From an uncultured Lachnospiraceae bacterium (lineage in GTDB: Bacteria > Bacillota > Clostridia > Lachnospirales > Lachnospiraceae): a DNA stretch of 64,000 nucleotides. This document shows positions 9,592 to 20,866 of the stretch, in pieces; position 1 is the first letter of the stretch; each line of letters starts with the position of its first letter. Below the pieces are notes generated by a model that was not told where the DNA came from, made no database searches, and saw only the letters and a program-made list of their open reading frames with translations. A program made the translations under genes and the position numbers. The DNA lies in NCBI GenBank assembly GCA_946616835.1, contig CAMOJK010000004.1:1-64000 (forward strand), in the 5' to 3' direction.

Positions 9592-10819
9592 ATCCCAGCC
9601 AGCCTCTTACTTTCTTTACCGCTTCAACAAATCTCTCTGCTTCTTCTTCAGTATTGTAAAAATATACGCTTGCCCTTGCAGTAGCCCTGAACTCCATCTT
9701 AAGCCTTTCCTGCATGAATTCCATAAGTGGCTGCGCACAGTGATGTCCCGCGCGGACAGCGATGTGCTCATCATCCAGCACGGTTGATATATCATGGGGA
9801 TGGCAGCCGTCTATATTAAAAGTGACTATACCCGAATGCTTCGTCACATCGTCACTGCCATATACATGCACATAAGGAATAGACTTAAGTCCCTCGTACA
9901 CTATCTTTGTGACCTTATTCTCCTGCTCCTCTATGGCATCAAAACCGATGCTGTTCAGATACTCTGCTGCCGCCGCCATACCTGCAGCCCCTGCAGCATT
10001 TACGGTTCCTGCCTCAAACTTGTGGGGAAGCTCCGCATAAGTTGCAGAGTCACGCTTTACATATTCTATCATCTCACCTCCGCTAAGGAAGGGAGGCATC
10101 TTCTCAAGCAGTTCCATGCGCCCGTACAGTGCACCTATTCCCATGGGACCTAACATCTTGTGGCCGGAAAATGCCAGAAAATCAGCACCGATCTCCTTCA
10201 CATCCACTTTCATATGGGGAACACCCTGCGCTCCGTCAGCCACCATCACACCACCATTTGCATGAACCAGTTCAGCAGCCAGCTTCACGGGATTCTTTAC
10301 TCCCAGCACATTAGAAACAAGCGCCATTCCGATAAGCTTAGTCTTTTCGGTAACACAGCTCTTAAGATTTTCTTCCGTAATGATACCGTCATCTTCAGGC
10401 TCGATATATTTGAGCACTGCCCCGGTGGATCTTGCCACCATCTGCCAGGGCAGTATATCGCTGTGGTGCTCCATTACAGTGATCAATATCTCGTCACCCT
10501 CATGCAGATTGTTAAGGCCATAGGAATATGCCACGAGGTTCAGCGCTTCGGTAGCATTGCGCACAAAAATGATCTCTTCGTCATGCTCTGCACCTATGAA
10601 TCCCGCCATTGCATGCCTTGACTTCTCATAAATATCCGTGGCCCCTACGCTCCACTCATACAGACCTCTTAAAGGATTTGCATTGGTGGTGCGGTAAAAA
10701 TTTTCTATCGCCTCAAGCACCTGCACCGGTCTCTGGGAAGTAGCTGCATTATCAAAATAAATATATTCGGGATTGTCTGCAAGTATGGGAAAATCCCTGC
10801 GTATTAAATTTACATCCAT
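9581..10819 (-). CDS. sufS: Cysteine desulfurase
   Basis: YFDNAATSQRP, VMEHHSDILPWQ, FLAFSGHKMLGPMGIGALYG, RAGHHCAQPLM. Confidence 0.95.
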   Translation of the reverse strand: MDVNLIRRDFPILADNPEYIYFDNAATSQRPVQVLEAIENFYRTTNANPLRGLYEWSVGATDIYEKSRHAMAGFIGAEHDEEIIFVRNATEALNLVAYSYGLNNLHEGDEILITVMEHHSDILPWQMVARSTGAVLKYIEPEDDGIITEENLKSCVTEKTKLIGMALVSNVLGVKNPVKLAAELVHANGGVMVADGAQGVPHMKVDVKEIGADFLAFSGHKMLGPMGIGALYGRMELLEKMPPFLSGGEMIEYVKRDSATYAELPHKFEAGTVNAAGAAGMAAAAEYLNSIGFDAIEEQENKVTKIVYEGLKSIPYVHVYGSDDVTKHSGIVTFNIDGCHPHDISTVLDDEHIAVRAGHHCAQPLMEFMQERLKMEFRATARASVYFYNTEEEAERFVEAVKKVRGWLGYGA

Positions 10820-10990
10820 CTATCTGTTCCGTTCCGGCCCGTTTCATCCCCGGACCTTTTTACTGTTTATGTCCTGCGCACTCTTAAGAATGTCCGGACA
10901 CTGCTCACAACAAACGGTGTCATTATAACATCTTTTGTTTGCCACGACAAATCCAGTGATTTTATATGCTGTAATTCAATACTTTCATTT

Positions 10991-12523
10991 TCAGATCCTG
11001 ACGATCTCCGTAGCTGCCTTTTCCCGGAATCTGACATCATGCTCCACAAACAGCATTGTAGGATTGTATTTCAGTATCAGTTTTTCAATCTGCATTCTTG
11101 AAAATACATCAATATAATTAAGGGGTTCATCCCACATATACAGATGAGCAGGCGTGATCAGGCTTGCTGCAATGAGAACCTTTTTTTTCTGCCCCTCGGA
11201 ATATTCCCTCATATCCTTTGCAAACTGCTCCCTTCCGAAATCAAGATTCCTTAACACAGCCAGGAAAAGACTCTCATCAAGCCCTCTCTTACAGGCAAAC
11301 TCATGGAGGGTACCGGAGAGAAAAGATGTATCCTGACTGACATAGGATATGATCATGCCTCCCGCAACTTCAAAGTCTCCTGATATAAGCAGTTCCGGAT
11401 ATGTTCCGTATTCCGGCAGGTCTAAAACATTAAGAACAGCTTTCAGTATACTCGACTTACCGCACCCGTTGTTTCCCGAAATCACCAGCCTTTCCCCTCT
11501 TTTTACCTGAAAATCAACTCCTGAGAAAAGTTCCCGTCCGGCAGACTTATACTTAAGTGACAGGTCTTTTGCATTTATCAAAATTTCCTTGTGGAATTTA
11601 AGCGGCTGTATCTTAAGATCAGTCACGCGCTCTATATCGTTAAGCAGACCTTCCTTTTCTTCGATTTCTCTTTCCATCCGCATCTCATAGGACTTCACTC
11701 TGGACTGCATCTTTTTGGTCTTGGCACCGATATAGGATCTTGTGGATATATTTCTCTCCGGCTCCTTAACGGGGTCGAAGCCGATTTTTGTGTTTTCGTT
11801 CTTTTCAGCCCAGCGGCTGCTCCTGTCTGCAGCACTCTTTAGTTTGCCTATTTCCTTTAGATGCTTTTCATTTTCAGCCAGTCTGTACGCATCCTGCTTC
11901 TCCTTATTCTCCCACCATGAAGAGAAGTTTCCCGCCTGCACTTCTATTGTCGACCGGTTCAGTACAAGCACATGGTCGCATACCCCGTCTAACAGATCCC
12001 TGTCATGGGAAACGAGGATAAAGCCCTTCTTGGAAGCAAGATACTCTTTTACTGCCTCCCTTGCCCTGCCATCCAGGTGGTTTGTAGGTTCATCAATCAA
12101 AAGGAACTCATTATCCCCTGCAAAGAGAACTGCCAGCATCACCCTCGTCCGCTCGCCAAAACTAAGACTCCCAAAAGGCCTGTACAGACATTCGGCATCC
12201 ATTTTTATCTGATCCATCTGAATGAGCACCTGCCATATTTCAGTCTGCGGCTTCCAGACTTCAATAAGGTCAGAGGCTGTCTTTTCCAGATCACTATCTG
12301 ATACAGGATAAGGAAAATAGTCAAAAGCAGTATTTGATGTAATGCTTCCGCTATAGGGATATTTTCCCAGCAAAAGCTTCAGAAAAGTAGTCTTTCCTTT
12401 TCCGTTCCTGCCGATAAATCCCAGCCTCCAGTCAGTATCGATATTAAAAGTTAAGTTTTCAAAAACATCATCTGCACTTCCGTCATATGCGAAAGTCAGA
12501 TTATTCACTTGTATCTGTGACAT
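10991..12523 (-). CDS. ABC-F family ATPase (Lsa-like); ORF-track N-terminus appears over-extended
   Basis: Two ABC cassettes (GFIGRNGKGKTTFLKLLLG; ISGNNGCGKSSILKAVL), LSFGERTRVMLA, DEPTNHLDG, no TM domain; start MSQIQVNNLTFAYDG at 12523 after a ggagg-like site. Confidence 0.88.
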   Translation of the reverse strand: MSQIQVNNLTFAYDGSADDVFENLTFNIDTDWRLGFIGRNGKGKTTFLKLLLGKYPYSGSITSNTAFDYFPYPVSDSDLEKTASDLIEVWKPQTEIWQVLIQMDQIKMDAECLYRPFGSLSFGERTRVMLAVLFAGDNEFLLIDEPTNHLDGRAREAVKEYLASKKGFILVSHDRDLLDGVCDHVLVLNRSTIEVQAGNFSSWWENKEKQDAYRLAENEKHLKEIGKLKSAADRSSRWAEKNENTKIGFDPVKEPERNISTRSYIGAKTKKMQSRVKSYEMRMEREIEEKEGLLNDIERVTDLKIQPLKFHKEILINAKDLSLKYKSAGRELFSGVDFQVKRGERLVISGNNGCGKSSILKAVLNVLDLPEYGTYPELLISGDFEVAGGMIISYVSQDTSFLSGTLHEFACKRGLDESLFLAVLRNLDFGREQFAKDMREYSEGQKKKVLIAASLITPAHLYMWDEPLNYIDVFSRMQIEKLILKYNPTMLFVEHDVRFREKAATEIVRI

Positions 12524-12579
12524 ATATATCCTCCTTTCATATCCCCCGCAGCCAAGCTGCCCGGTGATGCGTTGCCGGT

Positions 12580-12752
12580 CAAATGTCCTGCCGTGTAACC
12601 ACGGCGGACATTTGGCATATAGCATTTCTTGTGTCTGCTCATGCAAGCATGGCAGACACCGAATTGCTACATGCCAGCAGCCTGCGTGCAAGCACGGCAG
12701 TCTGCTTGACCGTCTTATCGCACAAAAAATCCACTCCATACCGGAGTGGATC
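12580..12752 (-). promoter_or_regulatory. Hairpin-rich leader upstream of the ABC-F gene, including a terminator-like hairpin
   Basis: Stems at 12580-12614 (CAAATGTCC..CCGTG/CACGG..GGACATTTG), 12631-12659 (GTGTCTGC.CATGC/GCATGGCAGACAC), ~12676-12705, and terminator 12724-12752 (ATCCACTCC/GGAGTGGAT + minus-strand T6). Confidence 0.7.
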
Positions 12753-13013
12753 ACATATACAAATGAAGACTTAAAATATGCCGAAATGCACACAAAACCA
12801 CTTCTGCTGGCTTCAAAATGAATACGATAATCCAATCCGGCATACACAAACAGGCCATCAGGCCTTACTTTCCCGCTTGCATTTACCAAATCCGATTATC
12901 TGTTCTTCATTTCCTCACCCACACACTTAATCGTGCGCCTTTCTCTATTATGTTTGAGAGAATAACACTTTTGGAATAATAAAGCAATATGAGAATAAAA
13001 ATCAAAGCTGTCT

Positions 13014-14246
13014 TCAGTGACTTCCGCTGGGGCATGCTTTACAGTCACCGCTGCAGTTTGAAAAAATCCTGTCCACGTAAGAATCGGCTGCCGCTCTTAT
13101 CTCTCCGTTAGGAATGAGCCTCGTCACTCTTGAAATATTGGACCTTATCATCATTTCTCTGGCAGCACGTTCATCAATACCCCTTGTCTCCATGTAGAAG
13201 AGCATCTCATCCGAAATCTTTCCGGCTGATGCAGCATGTCTTCCATTCACCTTTTCTTCCTCACCAAGGATCAGGGGGATAGCCTTATTTACAACATTTC
13301 TGCCGAGCATGAGGATATTTTCCTCCTCGTCACCGTCAGCACCCACAGAACCTTTTCTGAAATCAAGGGTTTCCCTGGAAGCTTTGTAAGAGCCATCAAG
13401 CATTACACCGTTAAACCGCATCACGCCTTCGCTCTTTTTTCCTTTAAAAACATCAGTGTAATTTATATCGGTAAGGCTGCCGCCGGCTGCAACAAATCCC
13501 AGATCAGCCCTAAACCTCGACTCATCACCAATCTGATCTATATATGTACCAAGGTATGACTTCTCCGAACCAAGGGAAAGCTCTGTATAAGTAAATTCCG
13601 AATTTTCGGCCAGCCTGCTCCCCATATCATTAAAATACAAGAATTTGGACGGCAGGCACTGCACTTTTATGAGGTGAAGCTTTGCATTCCTGCCAAGTAT
13701 AACTCTGGTCTGAGTACCGGCAAATCCATTGGTTGCACCGTGCTCTGAATCCATATACTGGATGATGGTGATCTCACTGCCCTCGCCGATCCTTATAAGC
13801 GTGGTATCGATATCCTCTGCCCCTGTGGGATAAGTGTAATGAAGATATACCGGATCCTTTATCTTTGTATTGGCAGGCAGCTCCATCACGCGGGCCGGCA
13901 CGCCTGTCTTTACGATCAGCCGGTCTATATCAGCACCCATACCGGTAGGAAATACCTGTTCCTGATACATGGGATACTTTCCTGCCACATATTCTTCACG
14001 CTTTATCTCCATGCCCTCAGCTTCATAACCCTTCAGAAGCCCGGCAGGGCTGACACCTTCCGTAACCTTCATTTCTTCCGGAAACTGAGGCTTAACCAGA
14101 TATGCCGGATGGGAAGCTTTGGCAATAGCTTCTATCGTAGCCTCCGAAACCTCTATCTCCACATCATTGAGCTTATCCCTGTACCAGGTAAGTACCGGAA
14201 GGTGGTTTACGGTATATGTATCTTTTCTATCATTCTTTATATCCAT
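13014..14246 (-). CDS. sufD: Fe-S cluster assembly protein SufD
   Basis: SufBD fold: DLGFVAAGGSLTDINYTDVF, HAASAGKISDEMLFYMETRGIDERAAREMMI. Confidence 0.9.
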   Translation of the reverse strand: MDIKNDRKDTYTVNHLPVLTWYRDKLNDVEIEVSEATIEAIAKASHPAYLVKPQFPEEMKVTEGVSPAGLLKGYEAEGMEIKREEYVAGKYPMYQEQVFPTGMGADIDRLIVKTGVPARVMELPANTKIKDPVYLHYTYPTGAEDIDTTLIRIGEGSEITIIQYMDSEHGATNGFAGTQTRVILGRNAKLHLIKVQCLPSKFLYFNDMGSRLAENSEFTYTELSLGSEKSYLGTYIDQIGDESRFRADLGFVAAGGSLTDINYTDVFKGKKSEGVMRFNGVMLDGSYKASRETLDFRKGSVGADGDEEENILMLGRNVVNKAIPLILGEEEKVNGRHAASAGKISDEMLFYMETRGIDERAAREMMIRSNISRVTRLIPNGEIRAAADSYVDRIFSNCSGDCKACPSGSH

Positions 14247-14361
14247 GCTTTTTATCCGTTTCCAATGCTCTTTAAAAACATTCAGGTGCAGCCTGCACCA
14301 CCTGCTGTCACAATCTTATGCGCTGTATTTTCCGCAACCGGAAAAGCAAAAAAGTTATAAA

Positions 14362-15813
14362 CTACCCCTGCTCCATCTCGAGCTTGATCAGGTTGTTCAT
14401 CTCGGCTGCATATTCAAGGGGCAGCTCCTTGCTGACAGGATTTGCAAAACCGCTTACTATCATTGCCCTTGCATCAGCTTCCCTTATTCCCCTGCTCATC
14501 AGGTAGAATACAGCCTCGTCATCAATCTTACCGATCTTTGCCTCATGTCCCACATCAGCCTTATCAGTACGGATATCCATAGCCGGCACCGTATCTGACC
14601 TGGAAATGCTGTCAAGCATAAGGGATCCGCAGTTTACCGAAGCCTTTGACCCCTCTGCAGTGCTCCTTATTTCCACGCTGCTGCGGTATGTGCTGATTCC
14701 ACCGCTCTTGCAGATGGACTTGGTATCTATGAAGGAAGATGTGCCCTTTCCTATGTGCACCATCCTTGCGCCTGTATCCAGGTTCTGTCCTTTTCCGGCA
14801 AAAGTCACACCGGTAAATTCTGCGTGGGAATTGTCACCCTTAAGTATGGATGTAGGATAGAGATATGACTCATGGGAACCGAAGGACCCAGATATCCACT
14901 CAACCGTTCCACCCTCCTCGCAGATGGCACGTTTGGTATTCAGGTTATACATATTCTTGGACCAGTTCTCTATGGTCGAATATCTTAGATGTGCATTCTT
15001 CCCAACAAAAAGCTCAACGCAGCCGGCATGAAGATTGGCTACATTATACTTAGGCGCTGAACATCCCTCTATGAAATGTACATCGGCACCCTCGCTGACT
15101 ATGATAAGGGTATGCTCAAACTGTCCTGCACCGGGTGCGTTCAGCCTGAAATATGACTGCAAGGGTATATCTACCTTTACTCCGGGTGGAACATATACAA
15201 AGGATCCGCCGGACCATACCGCACCGTGAAGCGCTGCAAACTTATGATCCGTAGGGGGCACCAGTTTCATGAAATGCTCCCTCACCATTTCTTCAAATTC
15301 ACCGGTAAGCGCCGACTCCATATCCGTATATATAACGCCCTGCTTTGCCACATCCTCGCGGACATTGTGGTAAACCAGCTCAGAGTCGTACTGTGCACCT
15401 ACACCACCGAGACTCTCACGTTCCGCCTGGGGTATGCCCAGCTTGTCAAAGGCATTCTTTATATCTTCCGGAACATCCTCCCAGGACGCCTTCATATCAG
15501 TCTTCGGTCTTACATAGGTGACGATCTTTTCCATATCAAGACCGTCAATGGGCGGGCCCCACTTGGGAACCTTCAGCTCATTGTATATCCTCAGGGACTT
15601 AAGCCTGAAATCCAGCATCCATTCCGGGTCATGCTTGGTCTCAGAGATTTCCCTGACTATCTCTTCCGTCAGTCCTTCATCAACTTTGAAAAAGTCTTCC
15701 TCGCGTTCCTCATCCTTAAAGTCGTAAAGCCCGCGCTCCACATCTTCAAGAATGATGCCGGAATCCCCTTCATCTATATCTATTGGTGTATCTTTTCTTG
15801 CAATATCCGTCAT
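14362..15813 (-). CDS. sufB: Fe-S cluster assembly protein SufB
   Basis: FIEGCSAPKYNVANLHAGCVELFVG..., YRSSVEIRSTAEGSKASVNCGSLMLD, GHEAKIGKIDDEAVFYLMSRGI. Confidence 0.96.
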   Translation of the reverse strand: MTDIARKDTPIDIDEGDSGIILEDVERGLYDFKDEEREEDFFKVDEGLTEEIVREISETKHDPEWMLDFRLKSLRIYNELKVPKWGPPIDGLDMEKIVTYVRPKTDMKASWEDVPEDIKNAFDKLGIPQAERESLGGVGAQYDSELVYHNVREDVAKQGVIYTDMESALTGEFEEMVREHFMKLVPPTDHKFAALHGAVWSGGSFVYVPPGVKVDIPLQSYFRLNAPGAGQFEHTLIIVSEGADVHFIEGCSAPKYNVANLHAGCVELFVGKNAHLRYSTIENWSKNMYNLNTKRAICEEGGTVEWISGSFGSHESYLYPTSILKGDNSHAEFTGVTFAGKGQNLDTGARMVHIGKGTSSFIDTKSICKSGGISTYRSSVEIRSTAEGSKASVNCGSLMLDSISRSDTVPAMDIRTDKADVGHEAKIGKIDDEAVFYLMSRGIREADARAMIVSGFANPVSKELPLEYAAEMNNLIKLEMEQG

Positions 15814-16541
15814 ATGTATTTCTCGAATCCGTTTGTATTTATCTCATCTATCAGCTCTGAACCGCCCTCGGCGGCAATCTTTCCTTTAACGATCACATGA
15901 GTGCGATCCACATTCAGAGCCTCAAGTATCCTGGTGTTATGGGTAATGATAATAAGTGAACCGCCCTGCTTTGAAAAAATCTCCACTCCCTTAGACACGA
16001 TACGCACAGCATCTACATCGAGACCTGAATCCGTTTCATCAAGTATGGCAAGCTTCGGCTTAAGCATAAGGAGCTGGAATATCTCTGCTTTCTTCTTTTC
16101 ACCGCCGGAGAAACCCACATTCAGGTCACGCTCAACAAATGCCTCATCCATATCAAGAAGCTTGCAGGTCTCCTCCAGTTCTTTTTTATACTGGAAGATC
16201 CTTACAGCCTTGCCGGTTCTTTCCCTCATGGCACTTCTTAAAAAAGCTTCAAGGGTAAGCCCCGGTACCTCCAACGGATTCTGGAAAGACATAAACAATC
16301 CTTTCTTGGCACGCTCATTGGCTGCCATCTTCGTTATGTCCTCTCCGTCAAAGATGATCGACCCGTCCGTCACTGAATATGCCGGACTTCCCATGATAAC
16401 ATTTCCAAGTGTGGATTTGCCCGCACCGTTAGGTCCCATAATGACATGTGTGGAACCTGCTTCAACATTCAGATCGATACCGCCCAGTATCTCACCTGTC
16501 TCTATTCCTGCTTTTAAGCCTTTAATCTCAAGTAATGACAT
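15810..16541 (-). CDS. sufC: Fe-S cluster assembly ATPase SufC
   Basis: MSLLEIKGLKAGIETGEILGGIDLNV..VIMGPNGAGKSTLGNVIMG, GFSGGEKKKAEIFQLLMLKPKLAILDETDSGLDVDA. Confidence 0.96.
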   Translation of the reverse strand: MSLLEIKGLKAGIETGEILGGIDLNVEAGSTHVIMGPNGAGKSTLGNVIMGSPAYSVTDGSIIFDGEDITKMAANERAKKGLFMSFQNPLEVPGLTLEAFLRSAMRERTGKAVRIFQYKKELEETCKLLDMDEAFVERDLNVGFSGGEKKKAEIFQLLMLKPKLAILDETDSGLDVDAVRIVSKGVEIFSKQGGSLIIITHNTRILEALNVDRTHVIVKGKIAAEGGSELIDEINTNGFEKYI

Positions 16542-16635
16542 ATATCCTCCCGTTTCACAAAACAATCTTCTTTCGGGTTAAACACACAGAGCCTATTATA
16601 ATGCCCTTTGTATCTTTTTTACAGTATGTTTTTAC

Positions 16636-17184
16636 TTAACTATACTCTTCGGTTTCACGTGCTCTCTTTCTGACACCCAGAATATATATAAGCATCACCA
16701 ATGCCCACTCCGCTGTATATACCACCAAAGGGATCACAGATGTAAATCTTGTAAGAATGAGACCTGCTACCAAAGACAGGCCTATAAAGATAAAGTACAT
16801 CAGATGTGCAAGATATGCCTCATCTTCATCAACTGTATACTTCTTCCTGAGTCCCACAAATCGGAGTACCAGAACCGGTATCAGGCTCGCCAAAAAAACT
16901 ATGACAAAATAGATCACGAAGACAATTAAGAAAAGTACACCCAGCATTAGGTTTCCTGCCGTTCCCAGCATAATAACTGCAAAGGTGACATCAGACCCGT
17001 CTACATATACATCCTTAACATCGCTAACATCCAGAAATGCACCTTTCATATTGTCCGGGACAGAAAACTCGTAAGCAAATCCCACAGACAGATATGTACA
17101 CCAAACAAGGATAAGTGCCAAAAATACAAGTCTTACCCTTGCCGAAGTGTCCAGACGTTTTATTTTTTCTACGATACTGCTCAT
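16636..17184 (-). CDS. Multi-TM membrane protein of unknown function
   Basis: Several hydrophobic segments; overlaps the ackA stop. Confidence 0.7.
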   Translation of the reverse strand: MSSIVEKIKRLDTSARVRLVFLALILVWCTYLSVGFAYEFSVPDNMKGAFLDVSDVKDVYVDGSDVTFAVIMLGTAGNLMLGVLFLIVFVIYFVIVFLASLIPVLVLRFVGLRKKYTVDEDEAYLAHLMYFIFIGLSLVAGLILTRFTSVIPLVVYTAEWALVMLIYILGVRKRARETEEYS

Positions 17185-18374
17185 AGCAGCGCGATTGTCT
17201 GCCTTGCTATAGCCAGTTCTTCATTGGTGGGAACCACCATTACAGTAATGGAGGAATCCTTCGTAGAAGCGATCACTTCCTCACCGTGAGTTTTAAATTT
17301 TTCCTTATCTACCTTTACACCCATAAATGCAAGATGGTCACATACGGCAGAGCGCACATCATAGTTATTCTCACCTACCCCCGCCGTAAATGCAATCACA
17401 TCAATACCCTGCATTGCAACAGCGTAGGACGCGATATATTTTGCAACCCTGTAATTATAGGTTTCCAGGGCAGTCTTGGCCTTTTCATTTCCCGCATCTA
17501 TGGCTGCGGCAATATCCCTGAAATCAGAAGATACACCGCCGGAAAGCCCAAGTATACCGGATTTTTTATTAAGCACGGTGTTTACCTCTGCTGCCGATAA
17601 GCCTTCCTTTTCTCCTATATACGCAAGGATGGCGGGATCCAGATCACCTGACCTTGTACCCATTATCAGCCCCTCAAGAGGTGTAAGTCCCATGGAAGTA
17701 TCCACGCATTTGCCGTTCTTTACTGCTGAGATGGAGGCACCGTTACCCAGGTGGCACACTACGATCCTAAGCTCCTTACGGTCCTTTCCAATAAGTTCCG
17801 CTGCCCTTGCAGATACATAGTCATGGCTGGTACCGTGGAAACCGTAACGGCGGACCTTATACTTCTCATAATACTCATACGGAAGTCCGTACATATATGC
17901 CCTTTTAGGCATGGTCTGATGGAATGCCGTATCGAAAACCGCAGCCTGTGGAACTCCGGGCATATTTTTCTCACAGGCATTGATTCCTATGAGATTTGCA
18001 GGATTGTGGAGAGGCGCAAGTGCACTGAGCTCTTCTATGTCCTTTTTCACACCCTTGTCTATAAGTACGGCTTTATCGAATTTCTCGCCACCATGAACCA
18101 CCCTGTGGCCTACAGCGTCTATCTCGGAAAGGTCAGAGATCACGCCATGGTTCTTATCTACCAGCGCGTCTATTACCAGCTTAACGGCTATATTGTGATC
18201 CTCCATGGGAGTCTCGATCACAACCTTGTCCTTGCCGGCAGGTCTGTGTGTCAGCACGCTTCCTTCTATACCGATACGCTCTACAAGACCTTTTGCCAAT
18301 ACATCCTCGGTATCGGAATCTATCAGCTGGTATTTAAGAGACGAGCTGCCACAGTTTATAACCAATACTTTCAT
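17181..18374 (-). CDS. ackA: Acetate kinase
   Basis: [62 protein letters not shown]. Confidence 0.97.
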   Translation of the reverse strand: MKVLVINCGSSSLKYQLIDSDTEDVLAKGLVERIGIEGSVLTHRPAGKDKVVIETPMEDHNIAVKLVIDALVDKNHGVISDLSEIDAVGHRVVHGGEKFDKAVLIDKGVKKDIEELSALAPLHNPANLIGINACEKNMPGVPQAAVFDTAFHQTMPKRAYMYGLPYEYYEKYKVRRYGFHGTSHDYVSARAAELIGKDRKELRIVVCHLGNGASISAVKNGKCVDTSMGLTPLEGLIMGTRSGDLDPAILAYIGEKEGLSAAEVNTVLNKKSGILGLSGGVSSDFRDIAAAIDAGNEKAKTALETYNYRVAKYIASYAVAMQGIDVIAFTAGVGENNYDVRSAVCDHLAFMGVKVDKEKFKTHGEEVIASTKDSSITVMVVPTNEELAIARQTIALL

Positions 18375-18530
18375 ACCATATCCCTCCTGTACTCATGTAA
18401 CGCATTTACACCCTCTTAAAAACATCTGCTATCCCGGTTATAAATACCATTACATACTTAATCCTTAACTGAAACTAACCGCTTGTTATATACCATTAGC
18501 CTCCTCACACCGGCAGATGGACTATAATTC

Positions 18531-19961
18531 TTAATATGCCTTGCCCCAGTATACCATCTTCTTTGCAGGCTTTCCGCAGCATACGCACTTGTCGGAAATG
18601 TTCTCCTGCTCAAAAGGCATACAGCGGCTGGTAACCGAAAGCTCTTCCTTTATCTTATCCTCACAAGCCTGATCTCCGCACCACATTGCTTTTACAAAGC
18701 CTGTCTTTTCGGTAAATATCTTCTTAAACTCTTCATAATCTGTTGCCACATAGGTCTGTGAATCACGGCGCGCCCTTGCTGCCTCCAGCATGTCTGACTG
18801 CATCTTCTCAAGGATCTCACCGATCTTTTCCTCAAGCTCGGTGAAAGAGACATCAATCTTTTCTTTATTGTCGCGCCTTACCACAACACACTTTCCTGCT
18901 TCGATGTCCTTGGGACCTACCTCTATACGAAGAGGGATACCGCGCATCTCCTGCTCTGAGAACTTCCAGCCGGGGCTCTTATCGGTATCATCTACCTTTA
19001 CCCTGAAGCCCTTCAGGATTTCCTTTATCTCATCAGCCTTTGCCAGCACCCCTTCCTTCTTCTGCTGGATGGGAACGATGCACACCTGTACAGGGGCTAC
19101 CTTAGGAGGAAGCACAAGACCTGAATCATCACCGTGAACCATTATGATGGCACCGATAAGTCTGGTGGTCACACCCCAGGATGTCTGATGTACATACTGA
19201 AGCTTGTTTTCATTATCCGTATACTGTATGCCAAAGGCCCTGGCAAAACCGTCGCCGAAATTGTGGGAAGTTCCGGACTGAAGAGCCTTTCCGTCATGCA
19301 TAAGTGCCTCTACTGTATATGTAGCTTCAGCACCCGCAAACTTTTCCTTATCCGTCTTCTTACCTTTGATAACCGGAATGGCGCAGAACTCTTCTAGGAA
19401 ATCCGCATATACATTCAGCATCTGAATAGTCCGCTCCTCAGCTTCCTCTGCGGTTGCATGTGCAGTATGTCCTTCCTGCCATAAGAACTCACGGCTGCGG
19501 AGGAAAGGCCTTGTCTCTTTCTCCCAGCGTACTACCGAGCACCACTGGTTGCACACCTGGGGCAGGTCACGGTATGAGTGCACCGTATTTTTATAATAAT
19601 CACAGAATAAGGTCTCGGATGTAGGTCTTACGCAGAGTCTGTCCTGCAGAGGCTGCTGTCCTCCCTCTGTTACCCAGGCTACTTCGGGTGCAAAACCTTC
19701 CACATGATCCTTTTCCTTCTGAAGAAGGCTCTCCGGTATGAACATGGGGAGATAAACATTTTCTACCCCTGTCTCCTTAAATCTCTTGTCCAGCTCATTC
19801 CTGAGCCTTTCCCATATTGCAAAGCCTGCAGGTCTGATCACCATGCAGCCCTTAACACTGGTATAGTCAGTCAGCTCAGCTTTTTTTACTACATCCGTAT
19901 ACCACTGTGCAAAATCTTCTTCCATTGAGGTGATAGCCTCAACCATTTTCTTCTCTGCCAT
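18531..19961 (-). CDS. proS: Prolyl-tRNA synthetase
   Basis: [58 protein letters not shown]. Confidence 0.96.
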   Translation of the reverse strand: MAEKKMVEAITSMEEDFAQWYTDVVKKAELTDYTSVKGCMVIRPAGFAIWERLRNELDKRFKETGVENVYLPMFIPESLLQKEKDHVEGFAPEVAWVTEGGQQPLQDRLCVRPTSETLFCDYYKNTVHSYRDLPQVCNQWCSVVRWEKETRPFLRSREFLWQEGHTAHATAEEAEERTIQMLNVYADFLEEFCAIPVIKGKKTDKEKFAGAEATYTVEALMHDGKALQSGTSHNFGDGFARAFGIQYTDNENKLQYVHQTSWGVTTRLIGAIIMVHGDDSGLVLPPKVAPVQVCIVPIQQKKEGVLAKADEIKEILKGFRVKVDDTDKSPGWKFSEQEMRGIPLRIEVGPKDIEAGKCVVVRRDNKEKIDVSFTELEEKIGEILEKMQSDMLEAARARRDSQTYVATDYEEFKKIFTEKTGFVKAMWCGDQACEDKIKEELSVTSRCMPFEQENISDKCVCCGKPAKKMVYWGKAY

Positions 19962-20122
19962 TTTTCCCCTTTCTGCCGCTTAAGCGGCCTCGCATGGCGA
20001 TATATGTGGAACAATGATCCGCTTTACGGCATCATTATCCGTTTTAAAACAATAATTAATGAAAAGCAGTACAACTGCTTTTCATGATCAACGCAAAACA
20101 TTATAACATAATTTTATGCTAT

Positions 20123-20866
20123 TCAGGCTTTTGTTTTTATAAGACGAAAGGTATTGTCAAATCCTTCGTAATTGGTCCTGTATCTGTGAAACGCTTCCCT
20201 GACATCGTCGGACATTTTGGGCGAAAGGACAAGCTGCTGACCGTTATCAAGGAAAATATCATCAACATTTATCCTTTCCGTATGAAGAAGCGAAACAGCC
20301 TCAAACCTTGAAGTTCTGACAAACAGGCTCTCAGGCACCATTTTCAGAAAACTGCTAATAGGCATATAAGTCTCATAGTCACCGTCAATGGTATGGAGTA
20401 TGAGCTTCCTGCCACCGGTCTCCACATAAAAGATATACTGAACAAATATCTTTACCGGCTTGCGTCCGGTAAAAATCTCCACATATGTCCGGCCAAAAGT
20501 CCTGCACAGAACATTCTGCATGCATTTATCAAACAGCTCCCGTGCCACCGGTTTTTTCAGATAATAATCCGCCTGTATCTCAAATGCCTCAGACGCATAT
20601 TCATTGCTTCCGGAAACCAGTACTATGACGATATCCTTGTCCTTCTCGCGGATGGTCCGTCCCAGCTCTATTCCGTTAATACCTTCCATATATATATCAA
20701 GAAAAGCCAATTGAACACCTGCCTGCCCTGAAGCAACGAACTCCTCAGCGCTTTTGTATTCAGAGATATCAAAATAAACCAGCCTCTCTTCGGAATACTT
20801 CTCAAGAAAACGCTTGATAAGAATGCGGTCAATGTCCGAATCATCGATGATAGCCGTTTTTATCAT
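20123..20866 (-). CDS. LytTR-family response regulator
   Basis: MIKTAIIDDSDIDRILIKRFL...VQLAFLDIYMEGINGIELGR...; C-terminal LytTR (YVETGGRKLILHTIDGDYETY.PISSFLKMVPESLFVRTSRFEAVSLLHTERI). Confidence 0.88.
   Translation of the reverse strand: MIKTAIIDDSDIDRILIKRFLEKYSEERLVYFDISEYKSAEEFVASGQAGVQLAFLDIYMEGINGIELGRTIREKDKDIVIVLVSGSNEYASEAFEIQADYYLKKPVARELFDKCMQNVLCRTFGRTYVEIFTGRKPVKIFVQYIFYVETGGRKLILHTIDGDYETYMPISSFLKMVPESLFVRTSRFEAVSLLHTERINVDDIFLDNGQQLVLSPKMSDDVREAFHRYRTNYEGFDNTFRLIKTKA

Noticed and set aside
12524-12889. N-terminal extension of the ABC-F ORF in the track (MVNASGKVRPDG...)
   Set aside because: Composition atypical and encoded by hairpin DNA; a good start with ribosome-binding-like site is at 12523
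14119-16581. Plus-strand ORFs antisense to suf genes
   Set aside because: Shadow ORFs opposite well-supported sufB/sufC/sufD
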